Source of the DNA: a virus | Direction: 5' to 3' (one strand) | DNA: 22,517 nt | IMG/VR virus record: IMGVR_UViG_3300046616_000202 | Coordinates: 1 to 22,517 of that record | Shown: positions 1-5,829 of the stretch, piece by piece | How the letters are laid out: each line of letters opens with the position of its first letter | Numbering within the stretch: position 1 is the stretch's first letter | Translations under genes and position numbers: made by a program | Notes under the pieces: generated by a model | What the model was told of the DNA's origin: nothing | Databases searched by the model: none | The model's input: only the letters and a program-made list of their open reading frames with translations

Positions 1-233
1 ACCTTGAGCGTCAGCTCGCCGGTCTTCTTGTCCTTGTACCAGGGCAGCTTGGCCTCGGGGTGTCCCAGCTCCTTGGCGCCCTTGCGCAACCACGCGTCCA
101 CCTTGCGGTGCGCCTCGTCGTCGAACTTGATGCGGGTCTTGAACGTGCGCTTGCCCTTGAAGTCATCCGGCTTGTTGAGCTTCGGGAAGACAAGGGTGCC
201 TTTCGGCAGAGTAGCGTTAATCTTCTTGGTCAT
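1..233 (-). CDS. Probable phage ssDNA-binding protein (T7 gp2.5-type), C-terminus cut by window edge
   Basis: The reading frame starts at ATG 233 and is still open at position 1, so about 77 N-terminal residues are visible. It begins MTKKINATLPKGTLVFPKLN and continues with a very Lys/Asp-rich stretch (PDDFKGKRTFKTRIKFDDEA), then an aromatic segment LPWYKDKKTGEL. An N-terminal 'KGTLVFPKLNKPD' strand followed by alternating Lys/aromatic strands resembles OB-fold ssDNA-binding proteins of podoviruses. In T7 the equivalent gene lies downstream of the RNA polymerase gene, as here. No strong Shine-Dalgarno sequence is visible. Coding is well supported. The function is a resemblance judged by eye, and another small DNA-binding phage protein remains possible. 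Confidence 0.6.
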   Translation of the reverse strand, partial: MTKKINATLPKGTLVFPKLNKPDDFKGKRTFKTRIKFDDEAHRKVDAWLRKGAKELGHPEAKLPWYKDKKTGELTLK

Positions 234-249
234 TGAAAAGCGTGTGGTC

Positions 250-321
250 TCAAATGCTAGAGAGAATGACGACGAGCACCGTTAGGATGCCGCCGATCAG
301 GAGAATGGTGTCGGCCGACAC
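250..321 (-). CDS. 23-residue single-pass membrane peptide
   Basis: A GTG start directly follows the TAA of the upstream gene (TAAGTG), and TGA ends at 250. The product MSADTILLIGGILTVLVVIL plus SSI is almost entirely one hydrophobic helix. Its position in a chain of abutting genes argues for real translation by coupling. No family is recognised. A holin-like or host-membrane-targeting role is possible but not shown. It is short enough that an automatic caller would miss it. Confidence 0.45.
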   Translation of the reverse strand: MSADTILLIGGILTVLVVILSSI

Positions 322-474
322 TTAGATGCCAGAGGCGGCGCGGAATGACTTGACTATGGTGCCGAGCCACGCGCCGTAGCCCTCCGGCCAGAAGAACGCG
401 TAGACGACGAACAGCAGGCCGCCTGTGAACGGGATGACGTTCAGGCGTGCCGGTACGTTCACTCTCTTGGCCAT
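322..474 (-). CDS. 50-residue small membrane protein
   Basis: The ATG overlaps the TGA of the preceding gene as TGATG, and the stop is TAA at 322-324. The sequence has a basic N-terminus (MAKRVNVPARLNVIPF), a hydrophobic segment GGLLFVVYAFFWP at residues 18-30, and a short tail. This predicts a one-helix membrane protein with the N-terminus in the cytoplasm. It lies between an 81-residue amphipathic protein and a 23-residue membrane peptide with no intergenic space. The family is not recognised. A lysis accessory role is one option, given that small phage membrane proteins often cluster, but nothing here proves it. Confidence 0.6.
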   Translation of the reverse strand: MAKRVNVPARLNVIPFTGGLLFVVYAFFWPEGYGAWLGTIVKSFRAASGI

Positions 475-719
475 CAGGAGACCAGCGCCTTGATCTGGCC
501 GGCGACCTTGGTGGCCTTCTCGGACGCAGCGAACGCAACGTCAGCCTGCTGCTCGACCGCGATAGAGATTTGGGTCAAGGCGTGGGCTTCCTTGGCCTTG
601 GCTTCTGCCGCGGCTTCGAGCTTGGTTATGGTGCTCGTGAAGTTGGCGATGAGGGCCTCGACGTCGTGGACAACAGTCTGCTCGACGTTGACGAGGTAGT
701 TCCAGATTTTGGAGAACAT
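474..719 (-). CDS. 81-residue helical protein of unknown function
   Basis: The start is ATG at 719 (MFSKIWNYLVNVEQTVVHDV). The longer upstream extension was rejected because it reads as an unlikely Pro/Arg-rich leader and overlaps the end of the preceding gene. Residues 20-75 are rich in Ala, Glu, Lys and Gln with a coiled-coil look (KLEAAAEAKAKEAHALTQ). No transmembrane segment or catalytic motif is visible. The stop codon overlaps the ATG of the next gene. Ala/Lys-rich helical small proteins of this type occur in many podovirus genomes without a known role. Confidence 0.7.
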   Translation of the reverse strand: MFSKIWNYLVNVEQTVVHDVEALIANFTSTITKLEAAAEAKAKEAHALTQISIAVEQQADVAFAASEKATKVAGQIKALVS

Positions 720-732
720 CAGTCGTTGGCTC

Positions 733-936
733 CTAGGCCGTAAATCGGGACACGCAGGTGCCCCAGGTTGATTGCAGGTCACCGCCAGTGCAGATCTTCA
801 GCGGCTTCTTCTTGGTCCCGTGGGGCACGTGGAAACCTCGGGGATAGTAGATGGTGCAGGACGGGCCTGCGTTGGCCACAGCAGGGCCAAATGAAACGAG
901 GGCCACCAGGGCCCCCGTCAGCAGCAGTCGCTTCAT
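733..936 (-). CDS. 67-residue secreted Cys-containing protein
   Basis: ATG at 936 gives MKRLLLTGALVALVSFGPAV, a textbook signal peptide: a basic start, a hydrophobic core, and an ANA|G cleavage site near residue 23. The predicted mature part is about 44 residues with three cysteines (C27, C49, C61), which suggests an oxidised extracytoplasmic mini-protein. It follows the 116-residue gene by 5 bp. Periplasmic phage proteins of this size can act in superinfection exclusion or lysis. That is only a possibility. I do not recognise the family. Confidence 0.7.
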   Translation of the reverse strand: MKRLLLTGALVALVSFGPAVANAGPSCTIYYPRGFHVPHGTKKKPLKICTGGDLQSTWGTCVSRFTA

Positions 937-941
937 TGGTC

Positions 942-1292
942 TCAGTCGAGGATCGAGGCGTCGAGCTGGTAGTCGCCGGCGATGTACCGCATCTTCGTCT
1001 TCCACGCGTCGATGCCGTGAAGTCGCAGATCGTCATCGTGAGCACTCTGCATCTCACGCACGAGCCACTTGTCGAAGGGGTCGATGCCCATAGCCTGCAC
1101 GACGCTTTCGCTGCTGGCAGGCTTGTGCTCCAGCGCATCGCTGTACTTCTCGTCCGGGATCAGATGGCCGGCAGCGCACTTGGTGCCACTCGGACCACGG
1201 TAGAGGCATCTGCCATCCGGCGAAGCGGAGGCGACGCCCTGCGCGAGAAGCTTGGTGGCGACGGTGTTGAAGATTTCTTGACGGCTCAGCAT
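942..1292 (-). CDS. Conserved phage hypothetical protein, 116 residues (CAAGHLIPD motif)
   Basis: ATG 1292 opens MLSRQEIFNTVATKLLAQGV. A central segment, CLYRGPSGTKCAAGHLIPDE at about residues 29-48, contains paired cysteines, followed by a helical part that ends in a REMQSAHDD-type stretch. This arrangement ('CxYRGPxGxKCAAGxLIPDxxY ... LQxAHD') is one I associate with a small protein widespread in phages, of unknown function. The gene abuts its neighbours in the leftward chain. The two cysteines and a nearby histidine could bind a metal, which is inference. Confidence 0.8.
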   Translation of the reverse strand: MLSRQEIFNTVATKLLAQGVASASPDGRCLYRGPSGTKCAAGHLIPDEKYSDALEHKPASSESVVQAMGIDPFDKWLVREMQSAHDDDLRLHGIDAWKTKMRYIAGDYQLDASILD

Positions 1293-1301
1293 TGGTCGAT
1301 C

Positions 1302-1376
1302 CTATTCTGCAAGGCACCCCAGGGCGCCGATAAGGAGGATCGCCGCCATGTAGGCGACGAAGATGTGCTCGAACAT
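1302..1376 (-). CDS. 24-residue membrane peptide
   Basis: The ATG at 1376 overlaps the TGA of the 52-residue gene (TGATG), and TAG lies at 1302-1304. The product MFEHIFVAYMAAILLIGALG plus CLAE is a single hydrophobic helix. It is one of several tiny membrane peptides in this arm. Evidence is limited to the overlap, the hydrophobicity and the tight fit between two better supported genes. The function is unknown. Confidence 0.45.
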   Translation of the reverse strand: MFEHIFVAYMAAILLIGALGCLAE

Positions 1377-1534
1377 CAGCTCTCGCGATACGCCTTCACG
1401 AACTGCTTGGTGAAGTCGCGACGCTGGTCCTTGTTCATGGCGTACAGGTCGAACTCCACGGGGTTACCCTGGCCGTCATTGACGTTCACGGTGAACTTGC
1501 TGGCACCCATGTGGATGGTGGCTCGGTTTTTCAT
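1376..1534 (-). CDS. 52-residue hypothetical protein
   Basis: ATG at 1534 follows the TGA of the 71-residue gene by two bases. The product starts MKNRATIHMGASKFTVNVND and ends RRDFTKQFVKAYRES. A predicted beta-rich N-terminus is followed by a basic amphipathic helix with no cysteine or transmembrane segment. The stop overlaps the next ATG. The family is not recognised. Confidence 0.6.
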   Translation of the reverse strand: MKNRATIHMGASKFTVNVNDGQGNPVEFDLYAMNKDQRRDFTKQFVKAYRES

Positions 1535-1536
1535 CT

Positions 1537-1752
1537 TCACTTGGACAGCTCCTTGAGGATTGCGATGGCGAGCTTGCGCCCGTTCTTGTGCGAGAGGCCG
1601 AAGACCTTTCCGTCGAGCATGACCACGAAGCGGTAGTCGCTGTGGGCATCCTTCGGGGTGCTGCGGTAGCTGTCGATGATCAGCTGCGCATCCTCGTTGT
1701 CCGTGGCATTGAGCTGGCCCATGGCCCCGGCTGCAATTTTCCTGAACTTCAC
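1537..1752 (-). CDS. 71-residue hypothetical protein
   Basis: The chosen GTG start at 1752 overlaps the TGA of the preceding gene (GTGA), with an AAGGGAAG purine run upstream. An internal ATG eleven codons in is the alternative. The product MKFRKIAAGAMGQLNATDNE is followed by a strand-rich core (RFVVMLDGKVFGLSHKNGRK) and a C-terminal helix. Basic residues near the end might contact nucleic acid, but no known domain is evident. Confidence 0.65.
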   Translation of the reverse strand: MKFRKIAAGAMGQLNATDNEDAQLIIDSYRSTPKDAHSDYRFVVMLDGKVFGLSHKNGRKLAIAILKELSK

Positions 1753-1919
1753 TTCAGCTTCCCTTCGATGTAACGGATCTGCGTGTTGAGAGCGAAGGCG
1801 AGAGCATCTGCTTCGCCAAGCCTCAGTTCGGTGGCGACCACGGTGGGGACCGTGCGGACCACGTCGTAGCCTCGGCCCCCGCCCTTGTTGTTGGGGACGA
1901 CGGTGTACGGACCTTCCAT
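1749..1919 (-). CDS. 56-residue hypothetical protein
   Basis: ATG 1919 overlaps the preceding stop codon (TGATGG), and TGA lies at 1749-1751. The product starts MEGPYTVVPNNKGGGRGYDV and continues with a strand pattern and a helix (ELRLGEADALAFALNTQIRY). The 'YTVVPNNKGG...GYDVVRT' opening resembles small phage proteins with a beta-hairpin and a helix that have no assigned role. It is coupled on both sides. Confidence 0.6.
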   Translation of the reverse strand: MEGPYTVVPNNKGGGRGYDVVRTVPTVVATELRLGEADALAFALNTQIRYIEGKLK

Positions 1920-2041
1920 CAGAGCCCCCGCAGGAAGTCAGCGATGCGGATGTGCCGCACGTAGGTCTCGTAGTCCCGCTTCCGGTAGGCTTTGAGCGCC
2001 ATCGTTGCGTGCCAGTCAGCGGTGTTCAGTGCGGTGGTCAT
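1919..2041 (-). CDS. 40-residue hypothetical protein
   Basis: ATG 2041 overlaps the preceding gene's stop as ATGA, and its own TGA overlaps the next ATG. The product is MTTALNTADWHATMALKAYR followed by a basic helical tail ending IRIADFLRGL. It is small, soluble and probably two-helix. The evidence is the double overlap and plausible amino-acid composition. The function is unknown. Confidence 0.5.
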   Translation of the reverse strand: MTTALNTADWHATMALKAYRKRDYETYVRHIRIADFLRGL

Positions 2042-2241
2042 GCGGACTTCCTGCTATGATTGAGCCAATCAGCGGTCTGCTGGGCGATTGCGGTGGGCAT
2101 CTCGTGCTCGGAGATGATGCGGTCCCCTAAAACGACAACAGACCCGCGAGGGGTCTGCTTGGTCGAGTAGAGGTGGTCGGTGTGCCACTGGTGCTGTGGC
2201 TCGGGCAGAGGGTCACCCACGTAGTAGAGGTAGGAGGGCAT
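2038..2241 (-). CDS. 67-residue hypothetical protein
   Basis: ATG 2241 (MPSYLYYVGDPLPEPQHQWH) overlaps the preceding stop as TGATG. The longer in-frame extension to 2508 lies over two better genes and was not used. The product is rich in Tyr, Trp and His in its first 25 residues and ends with a helix. No domain is recognised. It sits in the middle of the coupled chain below the polymerase gene. Confidence 0.6.
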   Translation of the reverse strand: MPSYLYYVGDPLPEPQHQWHTDHLYSTKQTPRGSVVVLGDRIISEHEMPTAIAQQTADWLNHSRKSA

Positions 2242-2387
2242 CAGTCCTCCAGCTCGGTACCTGGGATCAGCCACTGTGACTTGACGTACCAGACCGGGTA
2301 CACATCGTCGGTGCCGTAGTGGGTGTACTGCTGCGCGTAGGTCACGTAGTCGCCATCGGGCTCGTTGAGGATGAACGTCCTGAACAT
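2241..2387 (-). CDS. 48-residue acidic/aromatic hypothetical protein
   Basis: ATG 2387 overlaps the preceding TGA (TGATG), and its own TGA overlaps the next ATG. The product MFRTFILNEPDGDYVTYAQQ continues with many Tyr and Trp residues and an acidic end (GTELED). A small beta-rich domain is likely. No homologue is recognised. Confidence 0.55.
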   Translation of the reverse strand: MFRTFILNEPDGDYVTYAQQYTHYGTDDVYPVWYVKSQWLIPGTELED

Positions 2388-2551
2388 CAGTGCCTCCACT
2401 CGATCTGCTGGCGGATACGCTGCTCCAGCTCGGCCGTGTCGACACCACGGGCCTCAAGGACCGCGCGGGCCTGCTCGGGGATCGGCACGCCATTGAGGAC
2501 AGCCGCACGGAAGACGCGGTCGGGAGACGAATGCTTCGCTTGGTATTCCAT
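2387..2551 (-). CDS. 54-residue hypothetical protein
   Basis: ATG 2551 gives MEYQAKHSSPDRVFRAAVLN, followed by a charged helical half (QARAVLEARGVDTAELEQRI). The composition suggests a soluble helical protein. Its TGA overlaps the next gene's ATG. No motif identifies a function. Confidence 0.55.
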   Translation of the reverse strand: MEYQAKHSSPDRVFRAAVLNGVPIPEQARAVLEARGVDTAELEQRIRQQIEWRH

Positions 2552-2562
2552 GGGATGTCCCT

Positions 2563-2730
2563 TCAGGGTTGATAGGCTTGGATGGCTTGCACGTAGCCGC
2601 GGCGCTTCTCTTTAAGGTCGCGGTACTGGCTGATGAGTGTGCTGTTGATGCGGAGCACGGGGCCCTTCACTAGCTCCCGTAGCTCCTTGTCGATGCGCGT
2701 GGCCTCCAGCATGAAGTCGTTGACCGTCAT
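2563..2730 (-). CDS. 55-residue basic helical hypothetical protein
   Basis: ATG 2730 gives MTVNDFMLEATRIDKELREL, then a Lys/Arg-rich helical part (SQYRDLKEKRRGYVQAIQAY). A GTG twelve bases upstream (2742) lies one base after the preceding gene's TGA and is an equally possible coupled start. No SD decides between them. A coiled-coil-like pattern is visible. The function is unknown. Confidence 0.55.
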   Translation of the reverse strand: MTVNDFMLEATRIDKELRELVKGPVLRINSTLISQYRDLKEKRRGYVQAIQAYQP

Positions 2731-2743
2731 GCGGATGGCCACT

Positions 2744-2929
2744 TCACAGCACCCCGCGGATCGCGAAGCGCTTCTTGCCGACCCACTTCCAGCCCTTGGT
2801 AGCGTGCAGGTACCGCACGCCAACATCGGGGACCACCTTGAACTCGACGGCGGCTTGGGGGATCAGAGCATTCCACACGCGCTCGTTATGCGAGAGCGAG
2901 CGGACAGTGTCGTAATCAGGCAAACGCAT
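2744..2929 (-). CDS. 61-residue basic hypothetical protein overlapping the RNA polymerase 3' end
   Basis: ATG 2929 lies inside the last codons of the polymerase gene (14 bp overlap). The product begins MRLPDYDTVRSLSHNERVWN and ends in a basic aromatic tail (KGWKWVGKKRFAIRGVL). Overlap with the polymerase stop suggests the two are co-translated. The basic C-terminus could bind nucleic acid. In T7 relatives, small proteins downstream of gene 1 often modulate host functions, but nothing identifies this one. Confidence 0.6.
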   Translation of the reverse strand: MRLPDYDTVRSLSHNERVWNALIPQAAVEFKVVPDVGVRYLHATKGWKWVGKKRFAIRGVL

Positions 2930-5561
2930 ATTTCGCACGTAGGATCTCCGTGATGTCCAGTTCGCCCTTCTTGGGCGGCCCGTCGTTGAAACCATGCTTC
3001 TGCAGCTCATTCTGCAGACGCTCTTGACCTGCGGGCGTGAGGTCGGCCTTCGCGCTCTCGTAGAGTTCGGTGAGCACGTCGTGGTCTTCGTACATCCGCT
3101 TGAGTGTCTCGCGGATGATCTCGATGAACCGAGGCGCGTCACATGCCAGACAACCAAAGCTGTCGTGCACGGTGGCGATGTCGGTGATGCCTTCGTCGAT
3201 GGCGTTGCCCACGCTCAAGAGGAGGTGGGACGCGTCCATGGAGTGCGTCAGGTTTGCGGCAACGCCGGCCGCCGCCTTATCCTTCGCAATCGGCTTCTCG
3301 TAGCCAGTCGCAACGGTGATACGCGTGCGCACCTTGACGCCCCTGTCGTAGCAGAACAGCGCTACCTGCTCGGTGGTGCTCTCGTGGTAGCGGTTGATGC
3401 ACGTCACACCAGCAGGCGTGACCCACTGCAGCGGCTTGCCCTCGTGAGCCAGGGTCTTCGCAAGGATCTGCATGAACTCCATCGCCTGGGCGGGGAGCTT
3501 CACGACAGTCTTGATCGCCTGGAGTACACGCTTGGCCAGATAGCGAGAGGCAAGGCGCCACTCGTCATCGTCGTCGCCGAACGGATGCGCTTCGATCTCC
3601 TTCTTGAGCAGCTTCAGCTCAAGCGGGGCCATCGTGTCCTCGAAATGCTGCTCGGACATGCCGAACTCTTTCGAGGCGTAGCTGAAGGTCATCACGTTGC
3701 GCTTCACGAGCTTGCGGTCGACACCGAACGCCAGCGCCAGTTCAGCGAGCTTGCTGAGGGTGGCGTAGGTCTTGCGCTCGGGCTTGTCGTCGTCCGCTTT
3801 GCCGAACAACTCCATGTTGCCCTTGTCCGCCTCGATCAGCTCCTTGGCCAGATCGGCCACCACTTGGTAGACGTCGAGCGGCTCCTCGTTGTTCGTGAGG
3901 TTGACGAGGCGTCCCTGGGTGTCCCTGGTCATCAGGCAGAGATGCTGAAGCCCGTTGCAACTACCGTCCCAGCCTGTCGGCAAGTGCGAGACGTAGCTCG
4001 GACCCACAGTTAGGGCAGACACAAGCTCCCGGCACGCTGCGAGGAACAGGAACGGGTTGTCGGCCTCGGTCCAGCTGATAGTATCGGCAGAAATTGCACT
4101 GGTCCCCAGGGGGTCTTCCACAAGCGCCACAAGCCGGCTCAGATTGTCGTCCGTCCATTTCACTCTCTCCTCGAATGACTTCTTGTCGATGCCGACCTTG
4201 TTCTCGTCCTTGAACGCGCCGCAGTTGGCCACATGGATCTTGAGCCACTTGATGCCCTCCTCACCGATGGGTTTGCCATTGGCGAACAGGAACAGCGACC
4301 GCACACGGTCCTCACGCTGGAAGTTGAACCGGGTGAGAGCATAGGTGCGCGTCCGCCAGTCCCAGTTCATCGGGGTGAACCAACGCTCTACGGGGGCCAG
4401 ACGCTGCGCCGTCTCGATGTCCTCGACGAACTGCACAGTGTCCGCGGTGTTGGCCCTGTTGGCCTTGTGGAGCCCACGGATCGTCTTGCTGAGCAGCCGG
4501 CGCTGCGGGATGCTGAGAGCATTGAACTCCGCATCGGTCTTCCGCTCGGGGATCTCCAGCTGCTCGCGCCTCGGGATCCCATCGACCTTGATGCCACGAT
4601 TGTAGCAGTCGACCATCAGGTCCAAGATCCACGTGTTGATCGTGAACGGAACCGACTGGAGAGCGTTGAGGCCCTTCAGTGCCGGCGCCATCGCTCCGGT
4701 GCGGATGGCGTGCTTGGCCGCGCTCATGACGTCCTTGTGGAACGTGCGGATCAGCTGGGCCCTGTCGAGCGTGCGGTCGTCCTCGGCCACGCGCATCACC
4801 AGGGTGTCCCAGGCCTTGGGGGCCTCAGTCCGCGGCTGGTAGACCGGCGACTTGAGCACGGCCTCTTGGACTGCGGACATCGCCATCGACATGCCGTGGT
4901 CAGTGATGCGCCACACGCGCTCCTGGGCCTTGCCCCGTATAACCACGGGCTCGTCGAGGATGAACACCTCAGGCATGGTCTCCTGAAGCAGCGTCAGGCC
5001 CCACTCGCCAGCATGCACCAGCTCGGTAGCCGACCACTCCTGCATGACGAACTGGTTGCCAGCGGCGTCGCCCTTGGCAGCGAGCTTCTTGGCGGCGTTC
5101 ATGCGGGCATCCGTCGAGCCGTAGCGCTCCTTCACGGTCTTCTCGACCCTGGCGTGGAGGCTCCGGTTCGTCTTGAGCAGCTGGTTGGCCCACAGCTCGT
5201 TGTTGAGCGCGCGGCCGATGCGCTGCGTGACGTCCCTGAGGGTCGCCGTATTGCCAAGGCCCGAAGAGAACAGCCCTGCCTGGAGCACAGCCAAGGCAAT
5301 CACCTGGGGCTCAAGCTTCAACATCAGTCGCTGGAAGCGGAAGGCAATGGTCTTCGCGTGGGGCTTAGGGCCCTGCAGTCGTGCCTCAACACCCGCAGTG
5401 ACGATGGCGAGGAAATTGGAGGTGATGGTCATTCCACCGAGGGTCGACCCAAAGCCAGCGTTGGCCTCAGCTCGGTCCTCGCGCTTCTGAAGCTTGTCCA
5501 TGGAGGACTGAAGCTCAGTGTGGAAACCTTGGGTATCGTTAGGGAGAACACTGGTGTCCAT
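2916..5561 (-). CDS. T7-type single-subunit DNA-directed RNA polymerase
   Basis: This is an 881-residue protein, against 883 in T7. The start at ATG 5561 is set by an AAGGAG (5577-5572) ten bases upstream. A longer frame reaches 5648 but has no such signal. All hallmark palm residues are visible: motif A DGSCNGLQHL with the metal-binding Asp at 532, motif B FGVDRKLVKRNVMTFSY with Lys620 and Tyr628 (T7 Lys631 and Tyr639), and motif C TVHDSFG with Asp800 (T7 Asp812). The C-terminus ends YAFA, like the FAFA foot of T7 polymerase. It therefore looks fully active. It should transcribe phage-specific promoters for middle and late genes without host sigma factors. A terminator and an 18 bp repeated motif lie in its leader. 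The gene is downstream of an integrase, which is unusual for strictly lytic T7 relatives but known in temperate ones. Confidence 0.98.
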   Translation of the reverse strand: MDTSVLPNDTQGFHTELQSSMDKLQKREDRAEANAGFGSTLGGMTITSNFLAIVTAGVEARLQGPKPHAKTIAFRFQRLMLKLEPQVIALAVLQAGLFSSGLGNTATLRDVTQRIGRALNNELWANQLLKTNRSLHARVEKTVKERYGSTDARMNAAKKLAAKGDAAGNQFVMQEWSATELVHAGEWGLTLLQETMPEVFILDEPVVIRGKAQERVWRITDHGMSMAMSAVQEAVLKSPVYQPRTEAPKAWDTLVMRVAEDDRTLDRAQLIRTFHKDVMSAAKHAIRTGAMAPALKGLNALQSVPFTINTWILDLMVDCYNRGIKVDGIPRREQLEIPERKTDAEFNALSIPQRRLLSKTIRGLHKANRANTADTVQFVEDIETAQRLAPVERWFTPMNWDWRTRTYALTRFNFQREDRVRSLFLFANGKPIGEEGIKWLKIHVANCGAFKDENKVGIDKKSFEERVKWTDDNLSRLVALVEDPLGTSAISADTISWTEADNPFLFLAACRELVSALTVGPSYVSHLPTGWDGSCNGLQHLCLMTRDTQGRLVNLTNNEEPLDVYQVVADLAKELIEADKGNMELFGKADDDKPERKTYATLSKLAELALAFGVDRKLVKRNVMTFSYASKEFGMSEQHFEDTMAPLELKLLKKEIEAHPFGDDDDEWRLASRYLAKRVLQAIKTVVKLPAQAMEFMQILAKTLAHEGKPLQWVTPAGVTCINRYHESTTEQVALFCYDRGVKVRTRITVATGYEKPIAKDKAAAGVAANLTHSMDASHLLLSVGNAIDEGITDIATVHDSFGCLACDAPRFIEIIRETLKRMYEDHDVLTELYESAKADLTPAGQERLQNELQKHGFNDGPPKKGELDITEILRAKYAFA

Positions 5562-5571
5562 CGTTGGGACG

Positions 5572-5577
5572 CTCCTT
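5572..5577 (-). promoter_or_regulatory. Ribosome binding site of the RNA polymerase gene
   Basis: The minus-strand AAGGAG ends ten bases before ATG 5561. It decides the start over the upstream in-frame ATG at 5648, which would add 29 Cys/Arg-rich residues not typical of the family. Confidence 0.7.
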
Positions 5578-5665
5578 CGCTGTGACTGCGCCTTTGGGCA
5601 GAACGTGGTTGGATAAGTTGCTAAGTCCCTGATCACACAACAAAACAACGTCGCCTGGAGGTGTT

Positions 5666-5683
5666 TTGAGAGGTGGCAGGTAT
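5666..5683 (-). promoter_or_regulatory. Repeated 18 bp motif, copy 1 (candidate phage promoter or operator)
   Basis: Minus strand ATACCTGCCACCTCTCAA. The identical 18-mer occurs at 9298-9315, and a 12/13 variant lies at 10114-10126. Each copy is in the leader of a minus-strand gene. This one lies about 104 bp before the polymerase ATG and just after a terminator. The spacing TAC-4-CAC is shared with the T7 promoter, but the TATA/GGG part is absent. The role is inferred. Confidence 0.5.
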
Positions 5684-5684
5684 T

Positions 5685-5713
5685 TGGTCAAAACGAAGGC
5701 CGCCGAAGCGGCC
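5685..5713 (-). terminator. Rho-independent terminator between integrase and RNA polymerase
   Basis: On the minus strand, a 6 bp GC stem GGCCGC-TTCG-GCGGCC (5713-5698) with a stable UUCG-type loop is followed by TTCGTTTTG. It would end integrase transcripts before the polymerase gene, insulating polymerase expression. The T-run is short and interrupted, so efficiency may be modest. Confidence 0.6.
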
Positions 5714-5770
5714 CCGTGCAGTCTGTATAGGGAGGTGAATTACATTTACAAGAGGCAGCTAGTTGACAGT

Positions 5771-5813
5771 CGGTTTTGCAGACCGCTGAATAACCACTCT
5801 CCCACGTGGCCCC
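5771..5813 (-). other. tRNA-Cys 5'-half-like sequence, candidate attP core
   Basis: On the minus strand, GGGGCCA (5813-5807) is followed by a D-arm-like GGGAGAGTGGTTATTCA and then CGGT-CTGCAAA-ACCG (5785-5771), a perfect anticodon stem-loop with the GCA (Cys) anticodon and purines after it. No T-arm (GGTTCGA) or matching 3' acceptor (TGGCCCC) follows, so this is not a complete tRNA gene. It sits 17 bp beyond the 3' end of the integrase gene, the usual location of attP. Phage integrases commonly use tRNA genes, and a crossover near the anticodon stem would rebuild a tRNA-Cys. The attachment role is inference. Confidence 0.5.
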
Positions 5814-5829
5814 GCTGCAAGTTGCTGTA

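Noticed and set aside
257-538. 93-residue minus-strand frame rich in Arg and Pro
   Set aside because: It is out of frame with three small coupled genes that explain the same DNA better.
2994-5585. Long plus-strand frames (2994-4013 and 4233-5585) opposite the RNA polymerase gene
   Set aside because: They are antisense shadows of a GC-rich gene whose minus-strand product has all T7 polymerase motifs. Their products are Leu/Val/Arg/Gly-rich with no domain.
5714-5813. A complete tRNA-Cys gene
   Set aside because: The D-arm-like and anticodon parts are present, but there is no GGTTCGA T-arm and no 3' strand to pair with GGGGCCA.
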